The notes under the pieces were generated by a model. That model did no database searches. It saw only the letters and a program-made list of their open reading frames with translations, and was not told the origin of the DNA. From assembly GCF_000620665.1 (NCBI RefSeq), contig NZ_JIAU01000006.1, positions 186,001 to 250,000 of the forward strand: DNA of 64,000 nt. Direction: 5' to 3'. This DNA is from Sphingomonas sp. URHD0057 (lineage in GTDB: Bacteria; Pseudomonadota; Alphaproteobacteria; Sphingomonadales; Sphingomonadaceae). Shown here one piece after another: positions 50,404-59,019 of this stretch; position 1 is the stretch's first letter, and each line of letters begins with the position of its first letter. The position numbers and the translations under genes were made by a program.

Positions 50404-50880
50404 TTGGCCGCCGACATCCGCATTGCCGAAGAACCCGTCACCAGCCCAACGGCGCAACATTGCCTGGAGCGCTATTATAGCGAGCTGCGAAAGCGCTTCG
50501 AGGAAGGCTTCGATCCGGGCAAGAGCATCCTCCATACGCTCGACGAATTCGCGCCGCCGAACGGCTGCTTTCTTGTGATCTACGCCGATGGAGCGCCGGT
50601 CGCGTGTGGCGGATTCACGCCGCTTGGCGCCGACGCTGCTTACCTGAAGCGCATGTGGGTGGCTCCCGAGGCTCGCGGATTGGGCGTTGGGCGGAAGCTA
50701 CTGAGTGCGCTGGAAGAAAAGGCCCAGTCGCTCGGATATCGCTTCGCCAGGCTCGAGACGCACAAGGCGCTCGCCGAGGCGCAACGGCTCTACCGCTCGT
50801 CGGGCTATACGGAAGTCGAGCCCTTCAACGATGAACTCTACGCTCATCATTGGTTCGAGAAGGCGCTCAACCGCGCTTAG
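50404..50880 (+). CDS. GNAT family N-acetyltransferase
   Basis: A 158-aa acetyltransferase. I start it at TTG 50404, two bases after the TPP gene stop, with AAGGG before it. The acetyl-CoA loop is RGLGVGRKLLSALEEKA, with YLKRMWVAPEA before it, and a final LYRSSGYTEVEPFND. Its acceptor is unknown. Co-transcription with the TPP enzyme is likely from spacing. Confidence 0.82.
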   Translation: MAADIRIAEEPVTSPTAQHCLERYYSELRKRFEEGFDPGKSILHTLDEFAPPNGCFLVIYADGAPVACGGFTPLGADAAYLKRMWVAPEARGLGVGRKLLSALEEKAQSLGYRFARLETHKALAEAQRLYRSSGYTEVEPFNDELYAHHWFEKALNRA

Positions 50881-51065
50881 CCGTCGGTGCGGTCCAGGCG
50901 CCATGCTTGTTCGAACAACGCGGCATGCACGTCGAGCTTCTCCTTCTGCTTACGATCGCGCGCCCCGCGATTGCTCGGCTTCGTCTCCAGCTCCGGAAAC
51001 TGGTCCACCAGCTCGTCGAAGTGACCGCCGAAGCTGCCCTTCTTGACCTTTCGTCTATGCGGCAT
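50877..51065 (-). CDS. Small basic hypothetical protein
   Basis: A 62-aa protein from ATG 51065 with GCGAGGG directly before. Basic N-terminus (MPHRRKVKKGSFGG), then DELVDQFPELETKP and a charged C-terminal helix. No recognised family. It is convergent with the GNAT gene and its stop overlaps that gene's end by four bases. The composition is that of a plausible small cytoplasmic protein. Confidence 0.45.
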   Translation of the reverse strand: MPHRRKVKKGSFGGHFDELVDQFPELETKPSNRGARDRKQKEKLDVHAALFEQAWRLDRTDG

Positions 51066-51165
51066 TCCCTCGCTCCGCGACAAATATCCCGAGCACGCAA
51101 TCGGATACGCGCGATAGCGACGATTCGCTCCCGGAATGTTTGTCCAGTGTGAAGAAATTCCCGGA

Positions 51166-51540
51166 TTAGGTCACGAGGTTGGCGTCGCGGAACAAACGCC
51201 AGCGGCCATCATCGCACCGTTTGAGGATGGTCAGGGTGTAGCTGGCGCGGTGAACGGGCTCGCCCCCGGCCGGCGTCATCGTCATGTCGAGGCGGTTGCG
51301 GATCCAGGCGCGGTCTCCGAGCACCTCGATCTCGACCGTGTCGGCGCGGCCATCGATCTCCATGCCCTTGAGCGACGCCGATTGAGCCGCGAACTGCTCC
51401 TTGCCAAACGGCTCGCGGCCGGGCGTCATGAAGATCACGTCGTCGGTCATGAGGTCGAGCACGGCCGGGGTATCGCCCGCCCTGCTCGCCGCCATCCACC
51501 GATCCACGACGTCACGGATCGCGCGCTCGTCGTCGCTCAT
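51166..51540 (-). CDS. SnoaL-like/DUF4440 (NTF2-fold) protein
   Basis: A 124-aa protein of the NTF2-like fold (SgcJ/EcaC or DUF4440 group): VVDRWMAASRAGDTPAVLDL, then MTDDVIFMTPGREPFGKEQF, and a beta part AWIRNRLDMTMTPAGGEP. The pocket could bind a small hydrophobic ligand. Its stop lies about 100 bases from the small basic gene, and its start about 10 bases from the erythromycin-esterase stop; both on the same strand. Confidence 0.82.
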   Translation of the reverse strand: MSDDERAIRDVVDRWMAASRAGDTPAVLDLMTDDVIFMTPGREPFGKEQFAAQSASLKGMEIDGRADTVEIEVLGDRAWIRNRLDMTMTPAGGEPVHRASYTLTILKRCDDGRWRLFRDANLVT

Positions 51541-51550
51541 GTCGCCTCCT

Positions 51551-52891
51551 TCACAGGCCGAACGGATAGGTCTCTTCGTCGCCGCTCAGCACATGCGGCT
51601 CGCCGGGCCGCTGCGCGCCCGGCAGCGGTGTCACGGCATGCGTCTCGTCGAACCATACCCACGCATCGAACTGTTTCGGCAGGATCGCCTCGCTGTAGTG
51701 GCTCCAGCGCTCGGACTCGGGCCGATAGATGACGCCGATGAACCGCTCGAGCCGCGGCTTCATCAGCTCGCTCGCGAGCCCCTCGTCGCGCTCGCCTTCG
51801 CGCAGGTCGAGGAGGAAGCTCGGCACTTCGCTGTCATGGCTCATCCGCTCATGGCTCTCGGGCATCGAGGGGCGGACTCGCTTGATCTTCATCGGTCCGT
51901 CCCAATCGTCGGCGGCGGCGACGGTGCCGGTATGCGTGCCGAAGCCGACCAGCCGCGCCTCGGCGCCGAATTTCTCCTTCGCCAGCTGGCCGATGTTGAG
52001 CTCGTCGCGGTGCATTCCCATGTCGGTGAAGGCGGCGTTGCCGATATGGCTGTTGTGCGCCCACACGATCGCCTTCGCATTGGGGCCCTTGGCGTCGAGG
52101 ATCATGTTCAGCGTCTCGAACATGTGCGTGTCGCGCAAATTCCAGCTCTCCGCCGCTCCGTGGTACATGACGCGGTAATAGGCCTCGGCATTCTTCACCA
52201 GCCGCGCATTGGCCTGCGCGTCGAGCCACTCGTCGCACTCCTCGGCGAAGCAATCGACGTCGCGCTGGAGGAGGTCCTTGAGCATCTGGATCACCCCGAC
52301 CTCGCACCGCGCATAGCCCTCAATTAGCGAATGGCGGCCGTAGAGCGCCGGCTCCTCGGCCCAGGGGTCGAGGCAGCCGTAACGGCGATGCGCGAGGCGG
52401 GCGAGCTCGGGATCCTCATGCTCGAGGAAGTCGATCACCGCGCGCATCGACGCGGACAAATTGTAGAGGTCGAGTCCGTAGAAGCCCGCCATCTTGTCGT
52501 AGGCGCGCTCCTCATTGTGGCCGCGGAGCCAGCGGATGAACGCATCGACCTCCTCGTTGCGCCACATCCAGGTCGGGAAGCGTTCGAAGGCGCGAAACTC
52601 GCCTTCGCGCGGCGGCCGGTGGCGGACGTAGCGGTCGAGCGTCGCCGCATCGGGCCAGTCGCCCTCGACCGCGACGATGGTGAACCCGTGCTTCTCGATC
52701 AGGTGGCGAGAAATAGCCGCACGGGCGCGATAGAATTCGCTCGTTCCGTGGCTCGCCTCGCCCAGGAACACGACGCGCGCGTCGGCGAACCGGTCGAAGA
52801 ACTCGCCGAAGGTGCGATCGTCGATTTCGGGCAGCGGCTCGGCCGCCTGCGCGATCAGCCGCGGCAACAGGTCGAGGTCGGCGTCAATCAT
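51551..52891 (-). CDS. Erythromycin esterase-like protein
   Basis: A 446-aa protein of the EreA/erythromycin esterase-like family. Marks are FLGEASHGTSEFYRARAAIS (with the His involved in catalysis), VEGDWPDAATLDRYV, and IVWAHNSHIGNAAFTDMGMH. In Gram-negative environmental bacteria many members are not resistance genes but may hydrolyse other cyclic esters, and some are linked to succinoglycan. The start overlaps the pcm stop by eight bases. Cytoplasmic. Confidence 0.85.
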   Translation of the reverse strand: MIDADLDLLPRLIAQAAEPLPEIDDRTFGEFFDRFADARVVFLGEASHGTSEFYRARAAISRHLIEKHGFTIVAVEGDWPDAATLDRYVRHRPPREGEFRAFERFPTWMWRNEEVDAFIRWLRGHNEERAYDKMAGFYGLDLYNLSASMRAVIDFLEHEDPELARLAHRRYGCLDPWAEEPALYGRHSLIEGYARCEVGVIQMLKDLLQRDVDCFAEECDEWLDAQANARLVKNAEAYYRVMYHGAAESWNLRDTHMFETLNMILDAKGPNAKAIVWAHNSHIGNAAFTDMGMHRDELNIGQLAKEKFGAEARLVGFGTHTGTVAAADDWDGPMKIKRVRPSMPESHERMSHDSEVPSFLLDLREGERDEGLASELMKPRLERFIGVIYRPESERWSHYSEAILPKQFDAWVWFDETHAVTPLPGAQRPGEPHVLSGDEETYPFGL

Positions 52892-53549
52892 CCTTCCAGC
52901 CCTCCTCGCCGATCAACGGCACGAAGCGGACCCCGCCAAGGTTCTCCTGACGCAGGATGCCGTCGTCCTTCTTGGTCACCTTGACCAGCTCCTGCACCCA
53001 ACCCGAATCGCCGATCGGCATCACGATGCGGCCATTGGGCGCGAGCTGCCCGACCAGCGCCCGCGGCACGTGGCTCCCGCTTGCCGCGGCGAGGATCGCA
53101 TCGAACGGCGCCCGATCGGGACAGCCTTTGGTGCCGTCCCCCTCGACGATCTCGACATTGTCATAGCCGAGCCGCTCGAGCCGCTGGCGCGCGAGCTCAA
53201 TGAGATCGTGCTGCCGCTCGATCGCGATCACCTGCCCGGCGATGCGGCTGATCACGGCCGCCGCGTAGCCCGAGCCGGCGCCTACCTCGAGCACCTGGTC
53301 GCCGCCCTTGATCGCCGCCGCCTGGATCATCAACGCGACGACATAGGGCTGCGAGATGGTCTGCCCCGCCTCGATCGGCAGTGGATGGTCGCCGTAGGCG
53401 AGATGCGCATAGTCCGGGCTGACGAATTCCTCGCGCGGCACCGCGAGAAAGGCATTGACGATATGCGGCTCGGTAATCCCGCGGCGCTTCAGGTGGCGCT
53501 CGACCATCGCCTCGCGCTCGCGGGAAAAGTCTGTCATGCCCAGGACCAT
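52884..53549 (-). CDS. pcm: Protein-L-isoaspartate O-methyltransferase
   Basis: A 221-aa Pcm enzyme that repairs isoaspartyl residues using SAM. I use ATG 53549, with GGAGGT six bases upstream. The conserved PREEFVSPDYAHLAYGDHPL, the SAM loop VLEVGAGSGYAAAVIS, and GRIVMPIGDSGWVQEL are present. The long frame upstream of 53549 is an antisense shadow. It overlaps the EreA-like gene. Confidence 0.94.
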   Translation of the reverse strand: MVLGMTDFSREREAMVERHLKRRGITEPHIVNAFLAVPREEFVSPDYAHLAYGDHPLPIEAGQTISQPYVVALMIQAAAIKGGDQVLEVGAGSGYAAAVISRIAGQVIAIERQHDLIELARQRLERLGYDNVEIVEGDGTKGCPDRAPFDAILAAASGSHVPRALVGQLAPNGRIVMPIGDSGWVQELVKVTKKDDGILRQENLGGVRFVPLIGEEGWKDD

Positions 53550-53600
53550 GGGTCCACCTCCGGACGGATGGGAAACCCGCGAGCGAAGGGGGCCGTTCCG

Positions 53601-54407
53601 ATGAAAGACCAGGAGTTGAGATTTTCCGGGTCCGTGCCGGTCAGCTACGACCGGCTCATGGTCCCGCTTATTTTCCGCCCCTACGCGGAAGAGCTGGCGC
53701 GGCGCGCGAGCGAGTTTCGCCCGCAGCGGATCCTGGAGACCGCGGCCGGGACCGGGGCCGTCACCGAAGCGCTTCACGAGGCGCTGCCCGGCGCCGAGAT
53801 CGTCGCTACCGACCTCAACCAGCCGATGCTCGACGTCGCTGCCGAGCGGCTCGGGTCGAACCAGGTCCGCTACGTCGCGGCGGACGCTCAGGAGCTGCCG
53901 TTCGAGGATGCGAGCTTCGACCTGGTCGTCTGCCAGTTCGGCGCGATGTTCTTCCCCGACCGGGTCCGCGCGCATTCCGAAGCGCGCCGCGTGTTGCGCA
54001 GCGGCGGGCACTATCTGCTGGCGATTTGGGACCGGATCGAGAGCTGCTCGCTGAGCGATATTGCGCAGCAGACGCTAGTCGAGCTGTTTCCCGAAGATCC
54101 GCCGCTGTTCATGCGCGAAGGCCCGTATTGCTATGCCGACCCGGCGATGATCGAGGGCGACCTTCGTGCCGCCGGATTCGCCGACATTCGCGTCGAGACC
54201 GTCGAGAAGCGGAGCCGCAGCGCCTCCGCTCATGATGCGGCCTCCGCGCTTTGCTACGGCACGCCGATGGGCGTCGAGTTGCAGGATCGCGAGCCCGGGA
54301 GCCTCGAGCGGGCGATGGAGATGATCGAGCGCAAGTTCCGCGCGTTCGAGCAGGATGGAGCAATCGACGCGCCAATGTCGGCGCATATCGTCACCGCCAC
54401 GCACTAA
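53601..54407 (+). CDS. Class I SAM-dependent methyltransferase
   Basis: A 268-aa Methyltransf_11/UbiE-like methyltransferase from ATG 53601. SAM motif I is RILETAAGTGAVTEAL, motif II IVATDLNQPMLDVAAERL, then YVAADAQELPFEDASFDLVV. The substrate is unknown. Divergent from pcm with about 50 bases between, a space that must hold both promoters. It is followed by the SGNH pair 38 bases later. Confidence 0.87.
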   Translation: MKDQELRFSGSVPVSYDRLMVPLIFRPYAEELARRASEFRPQRILETAAGTGAVTEALHEALPGAEIVATDLNQPMLDVAAERLGSNQVRYVAADAQELPFEDASFDLVVCQFGAMFFPDRVRAHSEARRVLRSGGHYLLAIWDRIESCSLSDIAQQTLVELFPEDPPLFMREGPYCYADPAMIEGDLRAAGFADIRVETVEKRSRSASAHDAASALCYGTPMGVELQDREPGSLERAMEMIERKFRAFEQDGAIDAPMSAHIVTATH

Positions 54408-54444
54408 CGCTTGGCGAACGTCTCACTTTCGCTAAGCTAAGCCC

Positions 54445-55389
54445 ATGGCGAACTATCAAAAACTGGTGCGGCAGCAGCCGATGCTGCGAGAATTCATCCA
54501 AAATCGCGAGTGGGTGCACCGCGGAGAGGCGCTCGTTTACAAGCCGAATGTGAACTGTGGCGCCTTTTCAATCGATGGCGCGGGTTTTCGGCATTCAACC
54601 TGCAACGGCGCGCGATTTTCCCTCGCAGATTGCCAGAAAAGCGATCGCTACGGAGTCGTGCTTGGCGCGAGCAACATTTACGGTTTCGGCGTTGTCGGAA
54701 ACGAAAATACCCTGCCGTCGCTGCTGGCGGAGCGCTTCGGGTTTCCGTTCGCGAACCTGGGGATGCCGGCGGGCAATAGCCGGAACCTCTATACCTTGCT
54801 GATGAGCCTGCTCCCGCGGAGCGCCCAGCCCCCGGCGGCGGTGGTTCATTTCAGCGGCGGCGATTACTCAAGCTTCTGCCGCACATCGTCGTCCGATCCG
54901 GTGTTCGGATCGCCGGGCAGGCTCGTGTTCAAGGCCGCCGTGCAAGAGGGTCAACCATTTCGCGACCCCGACCGGCATCTGCCCGACCTGCTTGCCTTCT
55001 CGTCGCTATGGATTGCGGCAATCGTCGAGGCCTGCCGCGCGCATAACGTTCCGGTAGTCCTGGGGCACGACAGCACCTTCTTCGACAAGTCCTCCGCCAG
55101 CGCTGGCGAGACGGAATTCGGGCTGGGCAAACCGGTGAACAAGGTGCAAGTCCGCCAATTCCAGAACCACCGCCGCTTCGGCGACGCCTTCTACGGCCGG
55201 CGCAAGGAAGTCGCGGATCAGCTGAATGTGCCCCTGGCGGGCTTGGCGCTCACCAATGACATGACCTTCGTCGACGAGTTTCATTGTGATGCGCCTGGCA
55301 CTCGCCTGCTGGCCAACGCGGTCGGCGATGCACTGGAACCGCTGCTCAAGGCGAATTCGGCGACGGCGGCCCTGGCGAGCGCTGAATGA
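54445..55389 (+). CDS. SGNH-hydrolase-like protein, first of a tandem pair
   Basis: A 314-aa protein with no signal peptide. Block I of SGNH/GDSL hydrolases, normally GDS, reads GAS (residues 74-76) in VLGASNIYGFGVVGNENTLP; the Ser is kept. The block II Gly/Asn region NLGMPAGNSRNL and a C-terminal DEFH (277-280, the Asp-x-x-His of block V) also fit. Unusual N-terminal part: WVHRGEALVYKP at 23-34. It is clearly duplicated by the next gene with the same features at the same positions. Function unknown; esterase activity is possible. Confidence 0.6.
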   Translation: MANYQKLVRQQPMLREFIQNREWVHRGEALVYKPNVNCGAFSIDGAGFRHSTCNGARFSLADCQKSDRYGVVLGASNIYGFGVVGNENTLPSLLAERFGFPFANLGMPAGNSRNLYTLLMSLLPRSAQPPAAVVHFSGGDYSSFCRTSSSDPVFGSPGRLVFKAAVQEGQPFRDPDRHLPDLLAFSSLWIAAIVEACRAHNVPVVLGHDSTFFDKSSASAGETEFGLGKPVNKVQVRQFQNHRRFGDAFYGRRKEVADQLNVPLAGLALTNDMTFVDEFHCDAPGTRLLANAVGDALEPLLKANSATAALASAE

Positions 55390-55410
55390 CGGTCATTCCA
55401 GGCTAAGGTT

Positions 55411-56319
55411 TTGGCCAATTATCAAAATATCATGCGGCTTCGCCCGGAAGTCCGCCAGTTCATCCGCAATCGCCGCTGGGTTCACCGCGGCGATGTCGTC
55501 TTTTACGGCACCAACCTCCGCTGCGATGCCTTTTCGACCGATCGTGGCGGCTTCCGCCACAGCAGCTTCAAGGGCGAGACTCTAAGCGTCGCCGATTGCA
55601 CCAAACGCGACCGCTACGGGCTCGTGCTCGGGCCGAGCAGTGTTTATGGTTTTGGGCTTGGCGGCAATGAGAACACCATGCCGTCACTGCTGGCCGAGCG
55701 GTTCGGCTTTCCGTTCGCCAATGTCGGCCTTCCTGAAGGCAATAGCCGCAACCTCTTCTCGATCCTGCTCAGCATCATCGCGCGATCGGCCGAGCCGCCC
55801 GCCGCCGTCGTCCACATCAGCGGCGGCGACTTCACCAGCTTTTGCTACACCTCGATTGCCGATCCGATTTTCGGCCCGCCCAACCTCAAGCAGATCCAGA
55901 TGGTCCTGAAGGAACGCGGCGGGCGCCCGGCAGCGAAGCAGCAGATGCCTGCCCTGCTCAACTTCACCTCGCTGTGGATCCGCTCCGTCGCCCAGGTCTG
56001 CCGCGCCAACAAAATTGCGCTGGTGCTCGCCGACGACACGACCTTCTTCGAAAAGACGAACCCGAGCGAGCTCGAGATCCAGTCCGAGCTGGGCAAGCCC
56101 TTCAACCCCAGCCAGGAACGGCAGTTCGCGACCCACCGGAGCTTCGTCGAGGACTATCACTCGCGGCGCAAAGCGGTGGCCGAGGCGCTCGGCGTGCCTC
56201 TAGCGGGTCCGGGCAAGACCAACGCCATCGGTTTCATCGACGAATTCCACTATGACGCCGACGGCACCCGCGCCCTTTGCCAGGATTTCGGAAACGCGCT
56301 GGAGCCGCTGTTGCGCTAG
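55411..56319 (+). CDS. SGNH-hydrolase-like protein, second of a tandem pair
   Basis: A 302-aa paralogue of the preceding gene, alignable over its whole length. It starts at TTG 55411, 21 bases after the upstream stop; the first codons encode ANYQNIMRLR, matching ANYQKLVRQQ of the neighbour. Block I reads GPS (74-76) in VLGPSSVYGFGLGGNENTMP, block V DEFH, and NVGLPEGNSRNL is shared. It ends four bases inside the convergent vapC gene. Tandem duplication seems recent enough to keep residue numbering. Confidence 0.6.
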   Translation: MANYQNIMRLRPEVRQFIRNRRWVHRGDVVFYGTNLRCDAFSTDRGGFRHSSFKGETLSVADCTKRDRYGLVLGPSSVYGFGLGGNENTMPSLLAERFGFPFANVGLPEGNSRNLFSILLSIIARSAEPPAAVVHISGGDFTSFCYTSIADPIFGPPNLKQIQMVLKERGGRPAAKQQMPALLNFTSLWIRSVAQVCRANKIALVLADDTTFFEKTNPSELEIQSELGKPFNPSQERQFATHRSFVEDYHSRRKAVAEALGVPLAGPGKTNAIGFIDEFHYDADGTRALCQDFGNALEPLLR

Positions 56320-56708
56320 GCCGACCAATCCTCGATCATCAACCCTGGAATATCGCGAAAATCGCGCGAATTGAGCGTCGCCAATGTCAGATCGTTGGCA
56401 AGCGCGGTGGCGCCGATCATCCGGTCGACGACGAGCCGGCGGGAAAACCCTGTTGCAGCGATGATCCGCTCATATGCCTCGACCTCGAGCTGATCGAAAG
56501 GCAGTTCTTCCACTTCGCCAAGAAACGAGGTGAGACGGTCGGCACGATCGCGCCGCAGCTTTCCCTCAACATAAAGCCCGGGAATTAGCTCAACACGTGA
56601 GACCGCGGAAAGGTAAGCGGTGTCGTTCTGATCGCGCCTGCGCTCGATTAAGGCGGGAGCGCCCTCAAGCAACGCTACGGCAACGCTCGTATCCAGAAGG
56701 ATGGGCAA
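56316..56708 (-). CDS. vapC: VapC-type PIN-domain toxin
   Basis: A 130-aa PIN-domain ribonuclease from TTG 56708, immediately after the vapB stop. Acidic residues of the PIN site are seen in ILLDTSVAVALL (Asp), SRVELIPG (Glu), and VVDRMIGATALANDLTLATL followed by NSRDF (Asp residues). VapC toxins cleave tRNA or rRNA until bound by VapB. Small enough and complete, so it is probably active. It is the second gene of a two-gene unit. Confidence 0.9.
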   Translation of the reverse strand: MPILLDTSVAVALLEGAPALIERRRDQNDTAYLSAVSRVELIPGLYVEGKLRRDRADRLTSFLGEVEELPFDQLEVEAYERIIAATGFSRRLVVDRMIGATALANDLTLATLNSRDFRDIPGLMIEDWSA

Positions 56709-56951
56709 TCAGTCCCACTTGCGCTTGGGGAAGATGATCCGCTCACGCTTCCACGGTTTGTCGGGCTTCGGCAGGCGCTCGAGCGCGGCAATGAGGCCTG
56801 CGATCGTCTTTTTGCGTTTCGGAGCAATCGTTAGCGTGTCGCCGACCTTGCGAATCGTGACCTCGATGTCAGGGCCGAGCGCAACTTCTTTCGGCAATCT
56901 GACAGCCTCGCTGTTGCCGCTCTTGAATGTTTTGCTGTCGACCTCAATCAT
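56709..56951 (-). CDS. vapB: VapB-type AbrB/SpoVT antitoxin
   Basis: An 80-aa antitoxin with the swapped-hairpin AbrB DNA-binding domain at the N-terminus: DSKTFKSGNSEAVRLPKEV, then GPDIEVTIRKVGDTLTI. The C-terminal basic tail should wrap VapC. The gene lies 27 bases after the thiG stop and begins right at a 20-base palindrome, so it should be autorepressed. ATG 56951 would be at or near the transcription start. Confidence 0.9.
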   Translation of the reverse strand: MIEVDSKTFKSGNSEAVRLPKEVALGPDIEVTIRKVGDTLTIAPKRKKTIAGLIAALERLPKPDKPWKRERIIFPKRKWD

Positions 56952-56956
56952 CTCTA

Positions 56957-56987
56957 TGTATATACGCGTATATACACCCTAAATCAA
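56957..56987 (-). promoter_or_regulatory. vapBC promoter with overlapping palindromic operator
   Basis: The perfect 20-base palindrome 56957-56976 (TGTATATACGCGTATATACA) is the likely VapBC operator. On the minus strand a -35 box TTGATT (56987-56982) lies 17 bases from the -10 box TATATA (56964-56959); the -10 box is in the palindrome. The start site would fall at 56951-56952, at the vapB ATG, so the mRNA would be leaderless. The -35 box lies inside the last codons of thiG. Confidence 0.6.
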
Positions 56988-57770
56988 TCCCGCCAGCGGG
57001 CTGCTCGGGTCGGCGTAAAGCCGCTTTTGCATGCGTCCGGCGAGGTAGGCGAGCCGCCCCGCCTCGACCGCGGCCTTCATCGCCCGCGCCATCAGCACCG
57101 GCTCCTTGGCCTCGGCGATGGCCGTGTTCATGAGGACACCGTCGCAGCCCAGCTCCATCGCCTGCGCAGCGTCGCTCGCCGTGCCCACGCCGGCGTCGAC
57201 CAGCACCGGCACGCTGGCGCCCTCGACGATCAGGCGGATGGTCACGCGGTTCTGGATGCCGAGGCCCGAACCGATTGGCGCCCCGAGCGGCATGATCGCG
57301 ACTGCACCCGCTTCTTCGAGCTGCTTGGCGGCGATCGGGTCATCGACGCAATACACCATCGGCTCGAAACCCTCTTTCACGAGGGTCTCGGTCGCTTTCA
57401 GAGTTTCGCGCATGTCGGGGTAGAGCGTCTTGGCCTCGCCGAGCACCTCGAGCTTGACGAGATTCCAGCCGCCCGCCTCGCGCGCGAGGCGCAATGTCCG
57501 GATCGCGTCCTCGGCCGTGAAGCAGCCGGCGGTGTTGGGCAGATAGGTGACCTTGTTCGGGTCGATGAAGTCGGTCAGCCGCGGCTGGCTCGGGTCCGAG
57601 ATGTTGACGCGGCGAACGGCGACGGTGACGATCTCCGCGCCCGACGCCTCGACCGCGGCCGCGTTCTCTTCGAGGCTCTTGTACTTGCCGGTGCCGACGA
57701 TGAGCCGCGAGGTGAAAGTCCGTCCGGCGACGGTCCACGCATCGGATTGAACTGATTGCGGAGCGTTCAC
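56979..57770 (-). CDS. thiG: Thiazole synthase
   Basis: ThiG (263 aa) builds the thiazole ring of thiamine from dehydroglycine, deoxyxylulose phosphate and ThiS-thiocarboxylate. It starts at GTG 57770, abutting the thiS stop. Marks are [20 protein letters not shown], the Schiff-base Lys in [29 protein letters not shown] and the phosphate loop [20 protein letters not shown]. The enzyme is cytoplasmic. thiO, thiF or thiE are not adjacent. Confidence 0.96.
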   Translation of the reverse strand: MNAPQSVQSDAWTVAGRTFTSRLIVGTGKYKSLEENAAAVEASGAEIVTVAVRRVNISDPSQPRLTDFIDPNKVTYLPNTAGCFTAEDAIRTLRLAREAGGWNLVKLEVLGEAKTLYPDMRETLKATETLVKEGFEPMVYCVDDPIAAKQLEEAGAVAIMPLGAPIGSGLGIQNRVTIRLIVEGASVPVLVDAGVGTASDAAQAMELGCDGVLMNTAIAEAKEPVLMARAMKAAVEAGRLAYLAGRMQKRLYADPSSPLAGLI

Positions 57771-57989
57771 TCAGCCGCCTCCCACGAAATGCACGATCTC
57801 ATAATCGTCGCCCTCTTCGACGCCGACCTGGCCGAGCGTCGAACGAGGGACGATCTCCAGGTTGCGCTCGACGGCGACCCGCAACGGGTCGAGCCCAAGC
57901 TCGCCCAGCATCTCGGCGATGCTGAGTCCGCTCGGCACCCGGCGCTGCTCGCCGTTCACCCTTATCCCCAGGCTTTGCAGGTCCGACAT
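57771..57989 (-). CDS. thiS: Sulfur carrier protein ThiS
   Basis: A 72-aa ubiquitin-fold sulfur carrier with the C-terminal Gly-Gly that is thiocarboxylated (the end reads IVHFVGGG; three Gly). Start is ATG 57989. Sulfur is delivered to ThiG, encoded directly downstream with no gap. A long frame upstream is antisense to aroQ and not real. Only 39 bases separate it from aroQ, too few for a TPP riboswitch. Confidence 0.95.
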   Translation of the reverse strand: MSDLQSLGIRVNGEQRRVPSGLSIAEMLGELGLDPLRVAVERNLEIVPRSTLGQVGVEEGDDYEIVHFVGGG

Positions 57990-58028
57990 TGACAAAGTGC
58001 AGATAGGAAGGTCCACGCGGCGCTGCAA

Positions 58029-58499
58029 ATGACCGACCTTGTTTTCGTACTGAACGGCCCGAACCTCAACCTGCTCGGAAGCCGCGAGCCGCGCCTCTAC
58101 GGCACCCAGACCCTCGACGACATCCGCGGGATGATGGAGCAGCGCGCCAAGGCGCTGAAGCTCCAGCTCGACGTCCGCCAGTCCAACCACGAGGGCGTGA
58201 TGGTCGACTGGGTCCAGGAAGCGATGGCCAAGGCCTCGGCGGTCGTGATCAATGCCGGCGCCTACGCCCACAGCTCGATCGCGATCCGCGACGCCGTCGC
58301 CGCGCTGCCGATCCCGGTGATCGAGGTTCACCTGACCAATATCTACGCCCGCGAGGGCTTTCGTCGCACCAGCCTTCTTGGCCAGGTCGCGCGCGGCTCG
58401 ATCGTCGGCCTTGGGGCCTTGGGGTACCTCCTCGCACTGGACGCGGCGGCGCACCTCTGCAAGGGAGCGGCCACGCAGGCCAAGGGCCAGATTCAATAG
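58029..58499 (+). CDS. aroQ: Type II 3-dehydroquinate dehydratase
   Basis: A 156-aa type II dehydroquinase of the shikimate pathway, dodecameric in the cytoplasm. The sequence has LNGPNLNLLGSREPRLYG (active-site Asn and the flexible lid Arg/Tyr), VRQSNHEGVMVDWVQEA with catalytic parts, and NAGAYAHSSIAIRDA, VHLTNIYAREGFRRTS. It is upstream of accB-accC, an arrangement seen in many bacteria. Confidence 0.96.
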   Translation: MTDLVFVLNGPNLNLLGSREPRLYGTQTLDDIRGMMEQRAKALKLQLDVRQSNHEGVMVDWVQEAMAKASAVVINAGAYAHSSIAIRDAVAALPIPVIEVHLTNIYAREGFRRTSLLGQVARGSIVGLGALGYLLALDAAAHLCKGAATQAKGQIQ

Positions 58500-58511
58500 G
58501 GGATGCAAGCC

Positions 58512-59009
58512 ATGGCCCAATCGCCCAAACCTGCGAAAAATGGCGACATGCAGATCGATCCCGCTTTGGTGCGCGAGCTTGCGCGCCTGCTTACCGACAA
58601 TGAGCTGACGGAGATCGAAGTCCAGGACGGCGCGCGACGGATCAAGGTCAGCCGCGAGCCGGCGCCAATCTATGGTTCGGCGCCAATGATGGCCCCGCCC
58701 GCCGTCGCGCCCGCGCTTTCGGGCCCGCCGGCGCATGCCAAGGAAGATCTCGGGACGCAGGAAGAGGAAGTTTCGGGCCACGCGGTCAAATCGCCGATGG
58801 TCGGCACTGCGTTTCTGTCACCCGAGCCGGGCGCGAAGCCGTTCATCGAGGTCGGCAAGCCGGTCAAAGCCGGCGACACCCTGTGCATCATTGAGGCGAT
58901 GAAGGTGATGAACCCGATCACCGCGCCGGAGGGCGGCGTCGTGAAGGAGATCATGGTCGCCGACGCGCAGCCGGTCGAGTTCGACCAACCGCTGCTGATC
59001 ATCGGCTAG
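58512..59009 (+). CDS. accB: Acetyl-CoA carboxylase biotin carboxyl carrier protein
   Basis: The AccB carrier (165 aa from ATG 58512, with AGGGG ten bases before; ATG 58503 is too close to that site). The biotinylated Lys is in [14 protein letters not shown]; the linker is proline/alanine-rich (about residues 55-85) and the N-terminal helix [20 protein letters not shown] carries dimerisation. It carries CO2 between biotin carboxylase and carboxyltransferase in fatty acid synthesis. accC follows after a ten-base gap. Confidence 0.96.
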   Translation: MAQSPKPAKNGDMQIDPALVRELARLLTDNELTEIEVQDGARRIKVSREPAPIYGSAPMMAPPAVAPALSGPPAHAKEDLGTQEEEVSGHAVKSPMVGTAFLSPEPGAKPFIEVGKPVKAGDTLCIIEAMKVMNPITAPEGGVVKEIMVADAQPVEFDQPLLIIG

Positions 59010-59019
59010 GACCGTCGGC

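Noticed and set aside
57990-58028. Possible TPP riboswitch before thiS
   Set aside because: Only 39 bases separate thiS from aroQ, too few for the aptamer, and no THI-box pattern is present.
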